Of a stretch of DNA of 41,706 nucleotides, positions 7,689 through 15,324 are shown piece after piece. Source of the stretch: Lachnospiraceae bacterium UBA938. GTDB taxonomy: Bacteria; Bacillota; Clostridia; Lachnospirales; Lachnospiraceae. The stretch is from positions 1-41,706 of the forward strand of contig DBDG01000053.1 in assembly GCA_002293475.1 (NCBI GenBank). The letters run 5' to 3'. Position numbers and translations under genes: made by a program. The notes under the pieces were generated by a model. That model worked only from the letters and a program-made list of their open reading frames with translations. It had not been told where the DNA came from and made no database searches. The number at the start of each line of letters is the position of its first letter. Within the stretch, counting starts at the first letter, position 1.

Positions 7689-9044
7689 TTAGTTTCCGCA
7701 ATTTGCTTCCAGAACATCAGAAACTAGCAGTATTTCCGTAGTCAGATTATCCTTGACCCGGCCCCTTATCAATGCTCCTTTCTGTAATAAAGCCTGGATG
7801 TTTTCCGAGTCCCCCGCCGCGATCGCCGCCTTGACATATTCCCCGGTATATCCGGTAAAATACCGGCTTCCGGCTATTTCCTTGGACTCTTCAATCAATA
7901 TCTGGACTTCTTCTCCTCTAAAGCTTTCCCGATACTCCTGCGTCATAATCCGGTTTAAAGCAATCAGTTTCTCGCTTCGCTGCTTCTTACACTTTTCTGA
8001 CATCTGCTCCGGCATTTCCGCTGCTTTGGTTCCGTTCCTTATCGAATATTTAAAGATATGCATCTCACTAAAAGATACCTTCCTTAAAAAGTGTGCGGTT
8101 TCTTCAAATTCCGTATCTGTTTCACCGGGAAAGCCTACAATAATATCCGTGGTAAGTGCCAGCTTTCTATCGGCGTAGGCTTTACGAAGCAAGCCGATTT
8201 TCTGGAAATATTCTGCTGTAGTGTAATTACGGTTCATCCTTTTCAGCGTGGCGTCGCATCCGCTCTGAAGTGATAAATGAAAATGCGGGCATACCTTATC
8301 AAGCTTTGCTATCCGAGCGGCGAATTCCGGCGAGATAATCCGCGGCTCCAGCGAACCGAGGCGGATCCGTTTCAGTCCCGGTATCTCTTGCAGTCGTTCT
8401 ATCAGGGTCAGCAGCCCCGCTTTTTCTTCCGGAGCATCCGCATCTGTTCCATAGGAACTGATGTGAATACCGGTAAGCACGATCTCTTGGTAACCGTTGA
8501 CCACAAGACCTTCTGCCTCATCAATAATCTCCATCATTCTCCGGCTTTTTACCCGCCCTCGTACATAAGGTATGATGCAATATGAACAAAACTGGTTACA
8601 CCCGTCCTGAATCTTAATGTAAGCCCTAGTATGCGAGGCGGTCCTTGTCAGAGCAACACTCTTGTCATAATCAGATCCGTCCTTTTCTTCCCCGCTACCC
8701 TGCCCGTCCAAGTACGCTTCTAAAATCGAAAGCAGATGCTGCTTCTGGCTATTTCCTATTACCAAGTCAACAGCACTATCCTCCGATACTCTATTGCCGG
8801 ACTGGACATAACAACCTACTGCCACCACCACCGCTGCCGGATTATTTTTCCGAGCTCGGTGAAGTATCTGGCGGCTTTTACGGTCGGCTATATTGGTAAC
8901 CGTGCAGGTATTTACGATATAAATGTCTGCCTTTTCATCAAATGGCACAATTTTATATCCCTTTTCCTGTAAGATTTGCTGTATAACATCCAACTCATAG
9001 CTGTTCACTTTGCAGCCTAGGTTATACAATGCTACACTTTTCAT
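7689..9044 (-). CDS. mtaB: tRNA (N6-threonylcarbamoyladenosine-C2)-methylthiotransferase
   Basis: A 451-aa radical-SAM enzyme that adds a methylthio group to t6A37 of tRNA (ms2t6A). The N-terminal UPF0004 domain supplies three cluster-binding Cys (C11 in NLGCKVN, C47 in NTCTVTN, C78 in VGCYV); the radical-SAM motif CNQFCSYC is at about residues 149-156; the last 65 residues look like a TRAM RNA-binding domain. The opening NLGCKVN and the spacing are typical of MtaB rather than MiaB or RimO. The start is set at ATG 9042-9044, 6 bases after AAGGTG; a GTG three codons earlier lies within that ribosome site. It is divergent from the HPr-like gene. Confidence 0.93.
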   Translation of the reverse strand: MKSVALYNLGCKVNSYELDVIQQILQEKGYKIVPFDEKADIYIVNTCTVTNIADRKSRQILHRARKNNPAAVVVAVGCYVQSGNRVSEDSAVDLVIGNSQKQHLLSILEAYLDGQGSGEEKDGSDYDKSVALTRTASHTRAYIKIQDGCNQFCSYCIIPYVRGRVKSRRMMEIIDEAEGLVVNGYQEIVLTGIHISSYGTDADAPEEKAGLLTLIERLQEIPGLKRIRLGSLEPRIISPEFAARIAKLDKVCPHFHLSLQSGCDATLKRMNRNYTTAEYFQKIGLLRKAYADRKLALTTDIIVGFPGETDTEFEETAHFLRKVSFSEMHIFKYSIRNGTKAAEMPEQMSEKCKKQRSEKLIALNRIMTQEYRESFRGEEVQILIEESKEIAGSRYFTGYTGEYVKAAIAAGDSENIQALLQKGALIRGRVKDNLTTEILLVSDVLEANCGN

Positions 9045-9077
9045 AGTAATCACCTTATTTTTTGTGTTGTTTTATCA

Positions 9078-9106
9078 TTGACATTTCTTACCACAGCCAT
9101 TACTAT
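9078..9106 (+). promoter_or_regulatory. Promoter of the HPr-like gene
   Basis: A consensus TTGACA (9078-9083) is followed after exactly 17 bases by TACTAT (9101-9106), about 42 bases before the ATG. It is one of the better sigma-A-type promoters in the window. Confidence 0.75.
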
Positions 9107-9133
9107 ATTAAGCAGAAGTTATGAAAATATCAA
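9105..9133 (-). promoter_or_regulatory. Possible divergent promoter of mtaB
   Basis: On the minus strand TTGATA (9128-9133) and TAATAT (9105-9110) are spaced by 17 bases. The -10 shares two bases with the -10 of the plus-strand promoter at 9078-9106, so the two would compete for polymerase. Confidence 0.4.
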
Positions 9134-9148
9134 GGAGGTATTATTTCA

Positions 9149-9379
9149 ATGAAAACCGTACAAATTTCATTAAATTCGATCGATAAAGTTAAATCATTTG
9201 TAAATGATATTACAAAATTTGATTATGACTTTGATCTGGTTTCCGGAAGGTATGTAATCGATGCCAAATCTATCATGGGCATCTTCAGCCTGGATCTTTC
9301 AAAGCCTATCGATCTGAATATTCATGCGGAAGACAGCGTCGACGATGTTCTTGAAACATTAAAGGCATATATACTGTAA
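9149..9379 (+). CDS. HPr-like protein lacking the phosphorylatable histidine
   Basis: A 76-aa protein with the size and second half of HPr, the PTS phosphocarrier: AKSIMGIFSL matches the regulatory serine segment (Ser41 here, Ser46 in HPr) and the C-terminal helix DSVDDVLETLKAYIL fits. The active-site loop, normally G-[LI]-H-A-R-P, is replaced by NSIDKVKSF, so neither His15 nor Arg17 is present. It cannot carry phosphate from enzyme I but could still be phosphorylated on serine by HPr kinase, as Crh of Bacillus is. The SD AAGGAGG is 10 bases before the ATG. It is a single-gene unit with a promoter at 9078-9106 and a terminator at 9462-9488, and the genes on both sides run the other way. Confidence 0.85.
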   Translation: MKTVQISLNSIDKVKSFVNDITKFDYDFDLVSGRYVIDAKSIMGIFSLDLSKPIDLNIHAEDSVDDVLETLKAYIL

Positions 9380-9461
9380 CTTCCGAGCCGTAATCTTTAC
9401 ATGCTACAGATACTCAATTTCTCGACGTATATACATACAGCTTATAAGTTTACGTAGCGGA

Positions 9462-9488
9462 AGCACATCTTTAAGGGATGTGCTTTTT
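9462..9488 (+). terminator. Intrinsic terminator after the HPr-like gene
   Basis: An 8-bp perfect stem (AGCACATC / GATGTGCT, 7-base loop) is followed by a run of five T, about 80 bases after the stop codon and just before the convergent end of thiI. Confidence 0.85.
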
Positions 9489-9499
9489 ACTTTGCACTG

Positions 9500-10690
9500 T
9501 CAGCTAACAATAATGATTTCATCAGTTTCCAGTGCTGCCTGGACCAGTTGTTCTATTTTATCTTCCAGTAACTTCTCATGTTTCCTTATAATACTTAATT
9601 TAGGCTTGGTGACTGGGTGCTTGGCTACAAAAATGGTACAGCAGTCCTCAAAGGGCTGGATTGATGTCTCATAGGTGTGGATCTTCTCTGCGGTTTTTAC
9701 TATCTCCATTTTGTCGAAACCGATCAAGGGACGGTATACCGGCATCCCACATACATCGTCTGTCGCCGCAAGGGATTGCATGGTCTGGGAAGCAACCTGC
9801 CCGATACTTTCTCCGGTGATCAGTCCCAGACATTCGGTAACACCGGCGATATGCTCAGCAATTCGCATCATATAGCGGCGCATGATGATTGTCAGCTCCT
9901 CATGGGGGCATTTTTCATAAATATACAGCTGGATGTCTGTAAAATTGATTACATGGAGGTAAATAGGACCGGCATAGCAGGACAGCTGCTTGGCCAGATC
10001 AATTACTTTCTGTTTGGCTCTGTCACTGGTATAAGGCGGTGCATGAAAGTAAACCGCATCCAGTTTCACGCCGCGCTTGGCAATCATGTAACCCGCCACC
10101 GGTGAGTCAATACCGCCTGACAGGAGCAGCATCGCTTTTCCGTTCGTTCCCACTGGCATCCCGCCGGGGCCGGGGATAATCTCCGAGTATATATATATCT
10201 TTTCCCTTATCTCTATGTGTATCATAATATCCGGGTTATGGACATCTACTTTCATTTCCGGATAAGCCTCCAGCAATACCTCCCCCAGCTTCGCATTGAT
10301 TTCCATGGATTCCAAGGGGTAGTCTTTACGTGAGCGCCTTGCCGCCACCTTAAATGTCTGGTGCTTGTCCGGATATATATCCTTTATGTATTTGACAACA
10401 AAACTACACAGCTTATCAAAGCCCTCATCCGCCATTGAAACCATTGGGCATATTCCCGATATTCCAAACACTGCCTGCAGATATTTCACCACATCCTCAA
10501 AATCAAATTCGCCAACAGCCTCCACATAAATCCGTCCACTTGTCCGTGTGACCTGAAAATTTCCCCCGGCCTTCTTCAGCGCATATTTTATCTGTCGCAC
10601 CAAAGCCTCTTCAAAAAGATGCCGGTTCTTACCCTTAACCCCGATTTCAGCGTACTTAATCAAAAAAGCTTTATATAATCTTGTATTCAT
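9500..10690 (-). CDS. thiI: tRNA 4-thiouridine synthase ThiI
   Basis: A 396-aa sulfurtransferase that adenylates U8 of tRNA and replaces its oxygen with sulfur; in some bacteria it also serves thiazole synthesis. Order: ferredoxin-like N-terminal domain, THUMP domain (about 60-165), then a PP-loop ATPase with SGGIDSPVAG at about 191-200. The C-terminal rhodanese domain of E. coli ThiI is missing, as in Bacillus; such short forms work in s4U synthesis with a dedicated cysteine desulfurase. That partner (10834-11988) lies directly upstream. The start is ATG 10688-10690, 10 bases after AGAGG; the frame continues 29 codons upstream without family similarity. Confidence 0.93.
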   Translation of the reverse strand: MNTRLYKAFLIKYAEIGVKGKNRHLFEEALVRQIKYALKKAGGNFQVTRTSGRIYVEAVGEFDFEDVVKYLQAVFGISGICPMVSMADEGFDKLCSFVVKYIKDIYPDKHQTFKVAARRSRKDYPLESMEINAKLGEVLLEAYPEMKVDVHNPDIMIHIEIREKIYIYSEIIPGPGGMPVGTNGKAMLLLSGGIDSPVAGYMIAKRGVKLDAVYFHAPPYTSDRAKQKVIDLAKQLSCYAGPIYLHVINFTDIQLYIYEKCPHEELTIIMRRYMMRIAEHIAGVTECLGLITGESIGQVASQTMQSLAATDDVCGMPVYRPLIGFDKMEIVKTAEKIHTYETSIQPFEDCCTIFVAKHPVTKPKLSIIRKHEKLLEDKIEQLVQAALETDEIIIVS

Positions 10691-10784
10691 AGTCTCAAAT
10701 CCTCTGTGCATCCTCTCATCACAATAATCAGCAGTATACCATATTCTGTCGGATAAGTCTATTAAATCGGCGTTCATCCAATTA

Positions 10785-10816
10785 ACGCCTTGATGCCACC
10801 GCGAACATCAAGGCGT
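10785..10816 (-). repeat. 11-bp perfect hairpin between nifS-type gene and thiI
   Basis: Arms ACGCCTTGATG and CATCAAGGCGT flank a 10-base loop, 18 bases past the desulfurase stop. On the minus strand only TTAATT follows, so a U-run is weak. It may be a partial terminator or a processing/stability element between two genes whose products act together. Confidence 0.6.
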
Positions 10817-10833
10817 AAGTAATTAAATCATAT

Positions 10834-11988
10834 CTACCGGCGCACATATTTCCGCAACATCGGAATAATATCATATAGCACCTGTAACGTATAGCAAATC
10901 TCCTCCATCGTAGTAAACGATGAAAAACTAAACCTTATCGTAGAATCCAGAAGATCCTTATCCACACCGATTGCCATCAACGTAGCCGAATCATGCGACT
11001 TATTGGCTGAACAGGCGCTGCCCGCCGAAACAAATATGCCCTTTTCTTCCAAAGCATGCAGCATAACCTCACTCTTGATTCCCCGGAATGAAACACTCAC
11101 AACATGGGGTGCGCCTTCCCAACCGCGGATGCTGTTTACCTTAACATCCTGGATCCGCTCTACGCCATCAATAAAGGCTTCCTTAAGCCCGTACATTCTC
11201 TCGATATCCCTGTCCTGATTGGCATAGATAATCTCAATTGCCTTAGCCATGCCGGCAATCCCCGGCATATTTTCCGTTCCCGAACGCAGGCCCCTCTGCT
11301 GGCTGCCTCCGAATATGATGGGATGCATCTTTACCCTTTCATCGGCATATAAAAACCCGACGCCTTTAGGTCCGTGGATCTTATGCCCGCTCACGGAAAG
11401 CAGGTCAATGTACATTCTCTTTGGTAATATCCTGAATTTGCCGTAGCCTTGCACGGCATCTACATGAAAAGCTATCTGCGGATTGATGCGCTTAATCAAA
11501 GCGCCGGCTTCCATGATCGGCTGAACCGTTCCTATTTCGTTATTGGTGTGCATAATAGATACTAAAATAGTATCCGGAGTGATTGCTCTCTGTAAATCAT
11601 CCAGACTGATACGCCCCTGTCTGTCCACGGCAAGGTAGGATACCCTGAAGCCTTCCCTGTGTAGATATTTCACCGTCTGTTCCACTGCCGGATGCTCTAT
11701 TTTGGTGGTGATTAAATGATGACCGGCACGGGAATTGGCAAGTGCAGTGCCGATCAGGGCAAGGTTATCCGATTCTGTTCCACCGGAGGTAAAGAAAATC
11801 TCCTTTTCATTTACCTTTAAGTTCTGGGCAATCACTTCTTTAGCATAACGTAAATATTGCTCTGCCTGCACACCTTTTCGGTGTAGGCTGGAAGGATTCC
11901 CGTAATCTTCGCACATAATCCTTGTCATTAGCTCCGCCACCTCATTATAGCATCTAGTGGTTGCTGAATTATCTAAATATACTTCCAT
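10834..11988 (-). CDS. Cysteine desulfurase (NifS/IscS type, NifZ-like)
   Basis: A 384-aa PLP enzyme that takes sulfur from cysteine and holds it as a persulfide. The PLP lysine is K203 in SVSGHKIHGPKG, the cofactor-stacking histidine is H99 in KIEHP, GLRSGTENMPGI is the usual family segment, and the catalytic Cys is C326 in SAGSACSANKSHDS. It lies directly before thiI on the same strand, which points to a dedicated sulfur donor for 4-thiouridine, as NifZ is for ThiI in Bacillus. A general IscS role cannot be ruled out. The SD ATAGGAG lies about 8 bases before the ATG. The gene follows rsmE by 81 bases. Confidence 0.92.
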   Translation of the reverse strand: MEVYLDNSATTRCYNEVAELMTRIMCEDYGNPSSLHRKGVQAEQYLRYAKEVIAQNLKVNEKEIFFTSGGTESDNLALIGTALANSRAGHHLITTKIEHPAVEQTVKYLHREGFRVSYLAVDRQGRISLDDLQRAITPDTILVSIMHTNNEIGTVQPIMEAGALIKRINPQIAFHVDAVQGYGKFRILPKRMYIDLLSVSGHKIHGPKGVGFLYADERVKMHPIIFGGSQQRGLRSGTENMPGIAGMAKAIEIIYANQDRDIERMYGLKEAFIDGVERIQDVKVNSIRGWEGAPHVVSVSFRGIKSEVMLHALEEKGIFVSAGSACSANKSHDSATLMAIGVDKDLLDSTIRFSFSSFTTMEEICYTLQVLYDIIPMLRKYVRR

Positions 11989-12069
11989 AAAAATAGCTCC
12001 TATCTGCGTTTATGATTATGCGGTTACGTATTTCGATAATACGCGGGAAACACTACTATATTTATATGC

Positions 12070-12810
12070 TTATTTCTCTAATTGGTACATTATCCAACCC
12101 AGCATGATAAGCCCTGCCGTCTCTGTTCTGAGGATTCTTTTGCCCATCGTTACCGGCATAATGTGTGCTTTAGCGGCCATCCTGATCTCTTGCTCGGTAA
12201 AGCCGCCCTCCGGTCCGATGAAAACGGCGATCCGCTGTCCTTCTGTGAGGGTATTTATAATTTTCTTAGTCTCTGACATCCCTTCCGCCATTTCATAGGG
12301 GATTATCTTTACATCCATCATAGCGGCATAGTCTGCTGCTTCTTGAAAGCTCATAACTTCCCTTATGACAGGAACAACCTGACGCTTACTCTGCTTAGCC
12401 GCTGCTTCGGCTATTCCCCGCCATCTGGCTATTTTCGTCTGTTCTCTTTTTTCATTGAGCTTTACCACCGCTCGTTCGGAAGCGACCGGGATGATTTCAT
12501 AGACACCCAGTTCCACAGCTTTCTGAATAATCAGCTCCATCTTATCTGCCTTAGGTAGTCCCTGAAATAAATATACATTTGAAGAGAGCTCGATATTTTC
12601 TTCCTTTATGAATATCAGCCGACAGGTTATCGCGCTATCGCTGACCTCCTCAATGATACAGCGATATTCTCTGGGTGTGATGCCGTCACTGACAGAAATC
12701 TCCTCCCCAGGAGACATTCGCAGCACGCTGGCGATATGTCTGACATCGCTGCCCGTTATCATTATTTTATTACCTTCTATCTGACTGGGGCTGACAAAAA
12801 AGTGACGCAT
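12070..12810 (-). CDS. rsmE: 16S rRNA (uracil-1498-N3)-methyltransferase
   Basis: A 246-aa SPOUT methyltransferase that forms m3U1498 in 16S rRNA. An N-terminal PUA-like part (MRHFFVSPSQI, HIASVLRMSPGEEISVSDG) is followed by the knotted SAM domain with VFIGPEGGFTEQEI and MGKRILRTETA. The start is ATG 12808-12810, with AGGAGG 6-7 bases upstream; an ATG further up lies in the end of prmA and has no family similarity. It starts 17 bases after the prmA stop; prmA-rsmE is a common pair. Confidence 0.94.
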   Translation of the reverse strand: MRHFFVSPSQIEGNKIMITGSDVRHIASVLRMSPGEEISVSDGITPREYRCIIEEVSDSAITCRLIFIKEENIELSSNVYLFQGLPKADKMELIIQKAVELGVYEIIPVASERAVVKLNEKREQTKIARWRGIAEAAAKQSKRQVVPVIREVMSFQEAADYAAMMDVKIIPYEMAEGMSETKKIINTLTEGQRIAVFIGPEGGFTEQEIRMAAKAHIMPVTMGKRILRTETAGLIMLGWIMYQLEK

Positions 12811-12827
12811 ACTTACCCTCCTGTTAT

Positions 12828-13829
12828 CTAATCCTTCTTGGCTGTTATCGACAGCCATTCGCCCTGACGAGTTGTTTCCATCACTGTCATTCCTGCCTCA
12901 ACGACTGCCTTTACTACCGCATCCCGGGCAGGCGATGTGCCATCTGCATTACCGATGATGCCCGACGTAATATAAATACCGCCTTTTTTCAGATGCCGGA
13001 CGATCACCGGAGTGAGCAATACCAGTACATCGGCTAGGATATTTGCCACAGCAAGATCAAAACTTTCATGCCCCAATATTTTTTGTATGTTTTCATCAGT
13101 GATTATATTACCTTGGATCATCTTAAATTGTTCCGGCAGGATGGCATTGTTCCGGCTGTTTTCTTTTACCGCCTCCTCCGCGCCGGGATCAATATCCGTT
13201 CCCACAGCTCTTGCCGCACCAAACCTAAGGGCCAAGATTGACAGGATACCGCTGCCGCAGCCCACATCTAAAAGACTGGTGTCTTTGGTCACAAACTTAC
13301 GCAGCTGCCGGATGCATAACTGGGTTGTTTCGTGCATACCGGTTCCAAATGCCGTACCTGGATCCATATGCAGAATTATTTTTCCAGCATCCTCCGCTTC
13401 TGCCTCTTCCCAAGAAGGAACTACCAGCACATCATCAATAGTGAACCGATGAAAATACTGTTTCCAGTTATTGATCCAGTCCCTATCCTCCGTTTCGGAT
13501 ACAGCGACAGAGCCTTCGCCGATGTCCATATAGGACTTCAGGCTCGCGAGTTCCGCCTTAATTTTGGCAACTAGGGCAGGAATATCCGTCTCTTCTTCGC
13601 CTGCTATCAACCTACCGTCCTGCTCTTCCACGTAAAAAATCAATGTTGCAATCCCGTCATCCTGCTGATATTCAGGCAGGATATCCACGAACATCTGCTC
13701 CTTTTCCTTGGCTGTCAGAGGTACTTTATCTTCTATCTGTGCTCCTTCCAGCCCAATATCATAGAGGCTGCTGATAATAATGTCCTCTGCCCCCGTTATG
13801 GTCTTAATTTCAAATTTAATCCATTTCAT
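12828..13829 (-). CDS. prmA: Ribosomal protein L11 methyltransferase
   Basis: A 333-aa class I methyltransferase that trimethylates ribosomal protein L11. The N-terminal substrate-recognition domain (about 1-130) begins MKWIKFEIKT; the catalytic part carries DPGTAFGTGMHETTQLC, the SAM motif LLDVGCGSGILSILALRFGA and NILADVLVLL. The start is ATG 13827-13829, 5 bases after GGGAG. It is the first gene of a likely prmA-rsmE-nifS-thiI transcript. A TATAAT at 13899-13904 and a hairpin in the leader lie upstream. Confidence 0.94.
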   Translation of the reverse strand: MKWIKFEIKTITGAEDIIISSLYDIGLEGAQIEDKVPLTAKEKEQMFVDILPEYQQDDGIATLIFYVEEQDGRLIAGEEETDIPALVAKIKAELASLKSYMDIGEGSVAVSETEDRDWINNWKQYFHRFTIDDVLVVPSWEEAEAEDAGKIILHMDPGTAFGTGMHETTQLCIRQLRKFVTKDTSLLDVGCGSGILSILALRFGAARAVGTDIDPGAEEAVKENSRNNAILPEQFKMIQGNIITDENIQKILGHESFDLAVANILADVLVLLTPVIVRHLKKGGIYITSGIIGNADGTSPARDAVVKAVVEAGMTVMETTRQGEWLSITAKKD

Positions 13830-13866
13830 GATAACTCCCATCTGCCCGCTTTTAATACATAAAATA

Positions 13867-13886
13867 AGATTTTATGCGTAAAATCT
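13867..13886 (-). promoter_or_regulatory. Leader hairpin/operator-like palindrome of prmA
   Basis: AGATTTTA-TGCG-TAAAATCT forms an 8-bp perfect inverted repeat. A minus-strand TATAAT (13899-13904) lies 12 bases upstream, so the repeat would be at the very start of the transcript, either as an RNA stem or as an operator. No good -35 element is visible. Confidence 0.35.
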
Positions 13887-13952
13887 CTAAAATAAAACAT
13901 TATAGAAAATTTTTCTTTTATAAATCTTAATATTATCACAAAAGTAATTTAA

Positions 13953-13981
13953 TTGCAAAACTTCCGCCGTTCATATATAAT
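13953..13981 (+). promoter_or_regulatory. Promoter of the DUF3048 lipoprotein gene
   Basis: TTGCAA (13953-13958), 17 bases, then a consensus TATAAT (13976-13981). The gene starts about 66 bases downstream, after GGAGG at 14031-14035. Confidence 0.75.
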
Positions 13982-14047
13982 AGGTTTGTATGTGTTTCAA
14001 AATAGCGAAACCTTTCAAATATAATTGGACGGAGGATTATTGTATCA

Positions 14048-15250
14048 GTGAATTCAATCATTAAAAACAAAAAAGCGTTAACCCTATTTCTGGCCTCAAG
14101 CCTTTTGGCCATTTCCTTGGCCGGCTGCGGTAACAATGAGGAAGAACCGATTCCCTTACCTACTGTTGTAACCGCGCCTATTTCTACCCCAGCACCGGAA
14201 GCCACTGCAACACCTACAGAAGAACCTATCAGCGCTGACATGCTGAACGGTATCCCCATTATTGGCGAGCGGGAAATAGTAGACGGCAAGATGCAGAGTT
14301 ATCTGACCGGTGAATGGAAGGATGTGGATGTGGCTTCCCGGCGTCCCATTGCGGTCATGATCCCCAATAATAAGCCGGCTCTTCCACATTATGGTGTTTC
14401 ACAGGCCAGCATTATTTATGAAGCCACCGTTGAAGGACGAATTACCAGATTGATGCCTATATTTGAAGACTTTGATGACCTTAACCATATAGGTCCGGTC
14501 AGAAGCAGCCGTGATTATTATATTTATGCTGCATTAAGCTTTGATGCTATATACTGTAATTGGGGACAAGCCGATCTTTATGTAGGCGATCTGATTAACA
14601 GTGACAGAGTCGATAATATCAGTAACACTATTTCTGGTATTGATGATCCTTCACCCAAAGCTTTTGACCGTATTACCAGATCAGGATACGCAACTGAATT
14701 TACTGGCTACTTATTTATTGACGGCTTGAAGCAAGAAGTGGACGATCATGGATATCGCTGGAATTATGCCGCCGACCATGTGCCTCCCATGGCCTTTGCC
14801 GCGGAAAATGCCCGCGCAGAATATGCCGATGAAGAGGATGCCGTCATGATTTACCCTGGAGGCAAATCGAGCAACAAAGGCGGTTATGGTCAATATAATC
14901 CTTATTTTGAATACAACGACGAAGATTATCTTTATTACCGCTATCAAGACGGCAAAGCTATGATTGATGAAATGAACAACGAACATTATGCTGTTTCCAA
15001 CGTGATCTTTCAATACTGTCATGGTGAAGTCAGAGATGCGAAGGATTATCTGGCCTTCCGAGTCCATGGTGAAGGCGATGCCCTTATCTTTACCAACGGC
15101 AAAGTAATCGAAGCCACATGGGAACGACCGACTGACAATGACCCGACAAAATATTATGACACAGATGGTAATGAAATAGTATTTAATCAGGGCAAGACTT
15201 GGATCTGCAATATATGGGAAGAATACGGAGAACACGTACTTTACGAATAA
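14048..15250 (+). CDS. DUF3048 domain lipoprotein (YerB-like)
   Basis: A 400-aa secreted lipoprotein. The N-terminal signal peptide ends in the lipobox LAGC, so Cys27 would be lipidated and anchored outside the membrane. A Pro/Thr-rich linker (about 40-60) leads to the DUF3048 domain: ASRRPIAVMIPNNKPALPHYG, IIYEATVEGRITRL and HIGPVRSSRDYYI are typical of YerB. Its biochemical role is not known. The start is GTG 14048-14050, 12 bases after GGAGG; no ATG is better placed. It is a single-gene unit with its own promoter and a strong terminator, transcribed away from prmA. Confidence 0.9.
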   Translation: MNSIIKNKKALTLFLASSLLAISLAGCGNNEEEPIPLPTVVTAPISTPAPEATATPTEEPISADMLNGIPIIGEREIVDGKMQSYLTGEWKDVDVASRRPIAVMIPNNKPALPHYGVSQASIIYEATVEGRITRLMPIFEDFDDLNHIGPVRSSRDYYIYAALSFDAIYCNWGQADLYVGDLINSDRVDNISNTISGIDDPSPKAFDRITRSGYATEFTGYLFIDGLKQEVDDHGYRWNYAADHVPPMAFAAENARAEYADEEDAVMIYPGGKSSNKGGYGQYNPYFEYNDEDYLYYRYQDGKAMIDEMNNEHYAVSNVIFQYCHGEVRDAKDYLAFRVHGEGDALIFTNGKVIEATWERPTDNDPTKYYDTDGNEIVFNQGKTWICNIWEEYGEHVLYE

Positions 15251-15278
15251 GAAGGTTTCCGCGTCCTGTAATCAAAAG

Positions 15279-15310
15279 AAAGAGAATCCCACAAGCGGGA
15301 TTCTCTTTTT
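15279..15310. terminator. Bidirectional intrinsic terminator
   Basis: A 12-bp stem around AGAGAATCCC / GGGATTCTCT with a 6-base loop is followed by a T-run on the plus strand and by a T-rich tract on the minus strand. It lies between the convergent ends of the DUF3048 gene and the aldo/keto reductase gene and can serve both. Confidence 0.9.
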
Positions 15311-15324
15311 AGCCTTATGTGACA

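Noticed and set aside
9691..10777. Longer form of ThiI starting at 10777
   Set aside because: The extra 29 codons have no family similarity and run over the hairpin region; the ATG at 10690 has a good ribosome site and matches ThiI starts.
10691..10833. Possible TPP riboswitch before thiI
   Set aside because: No conserved thi-box bases are visible; the region holds only a simple hairpin.
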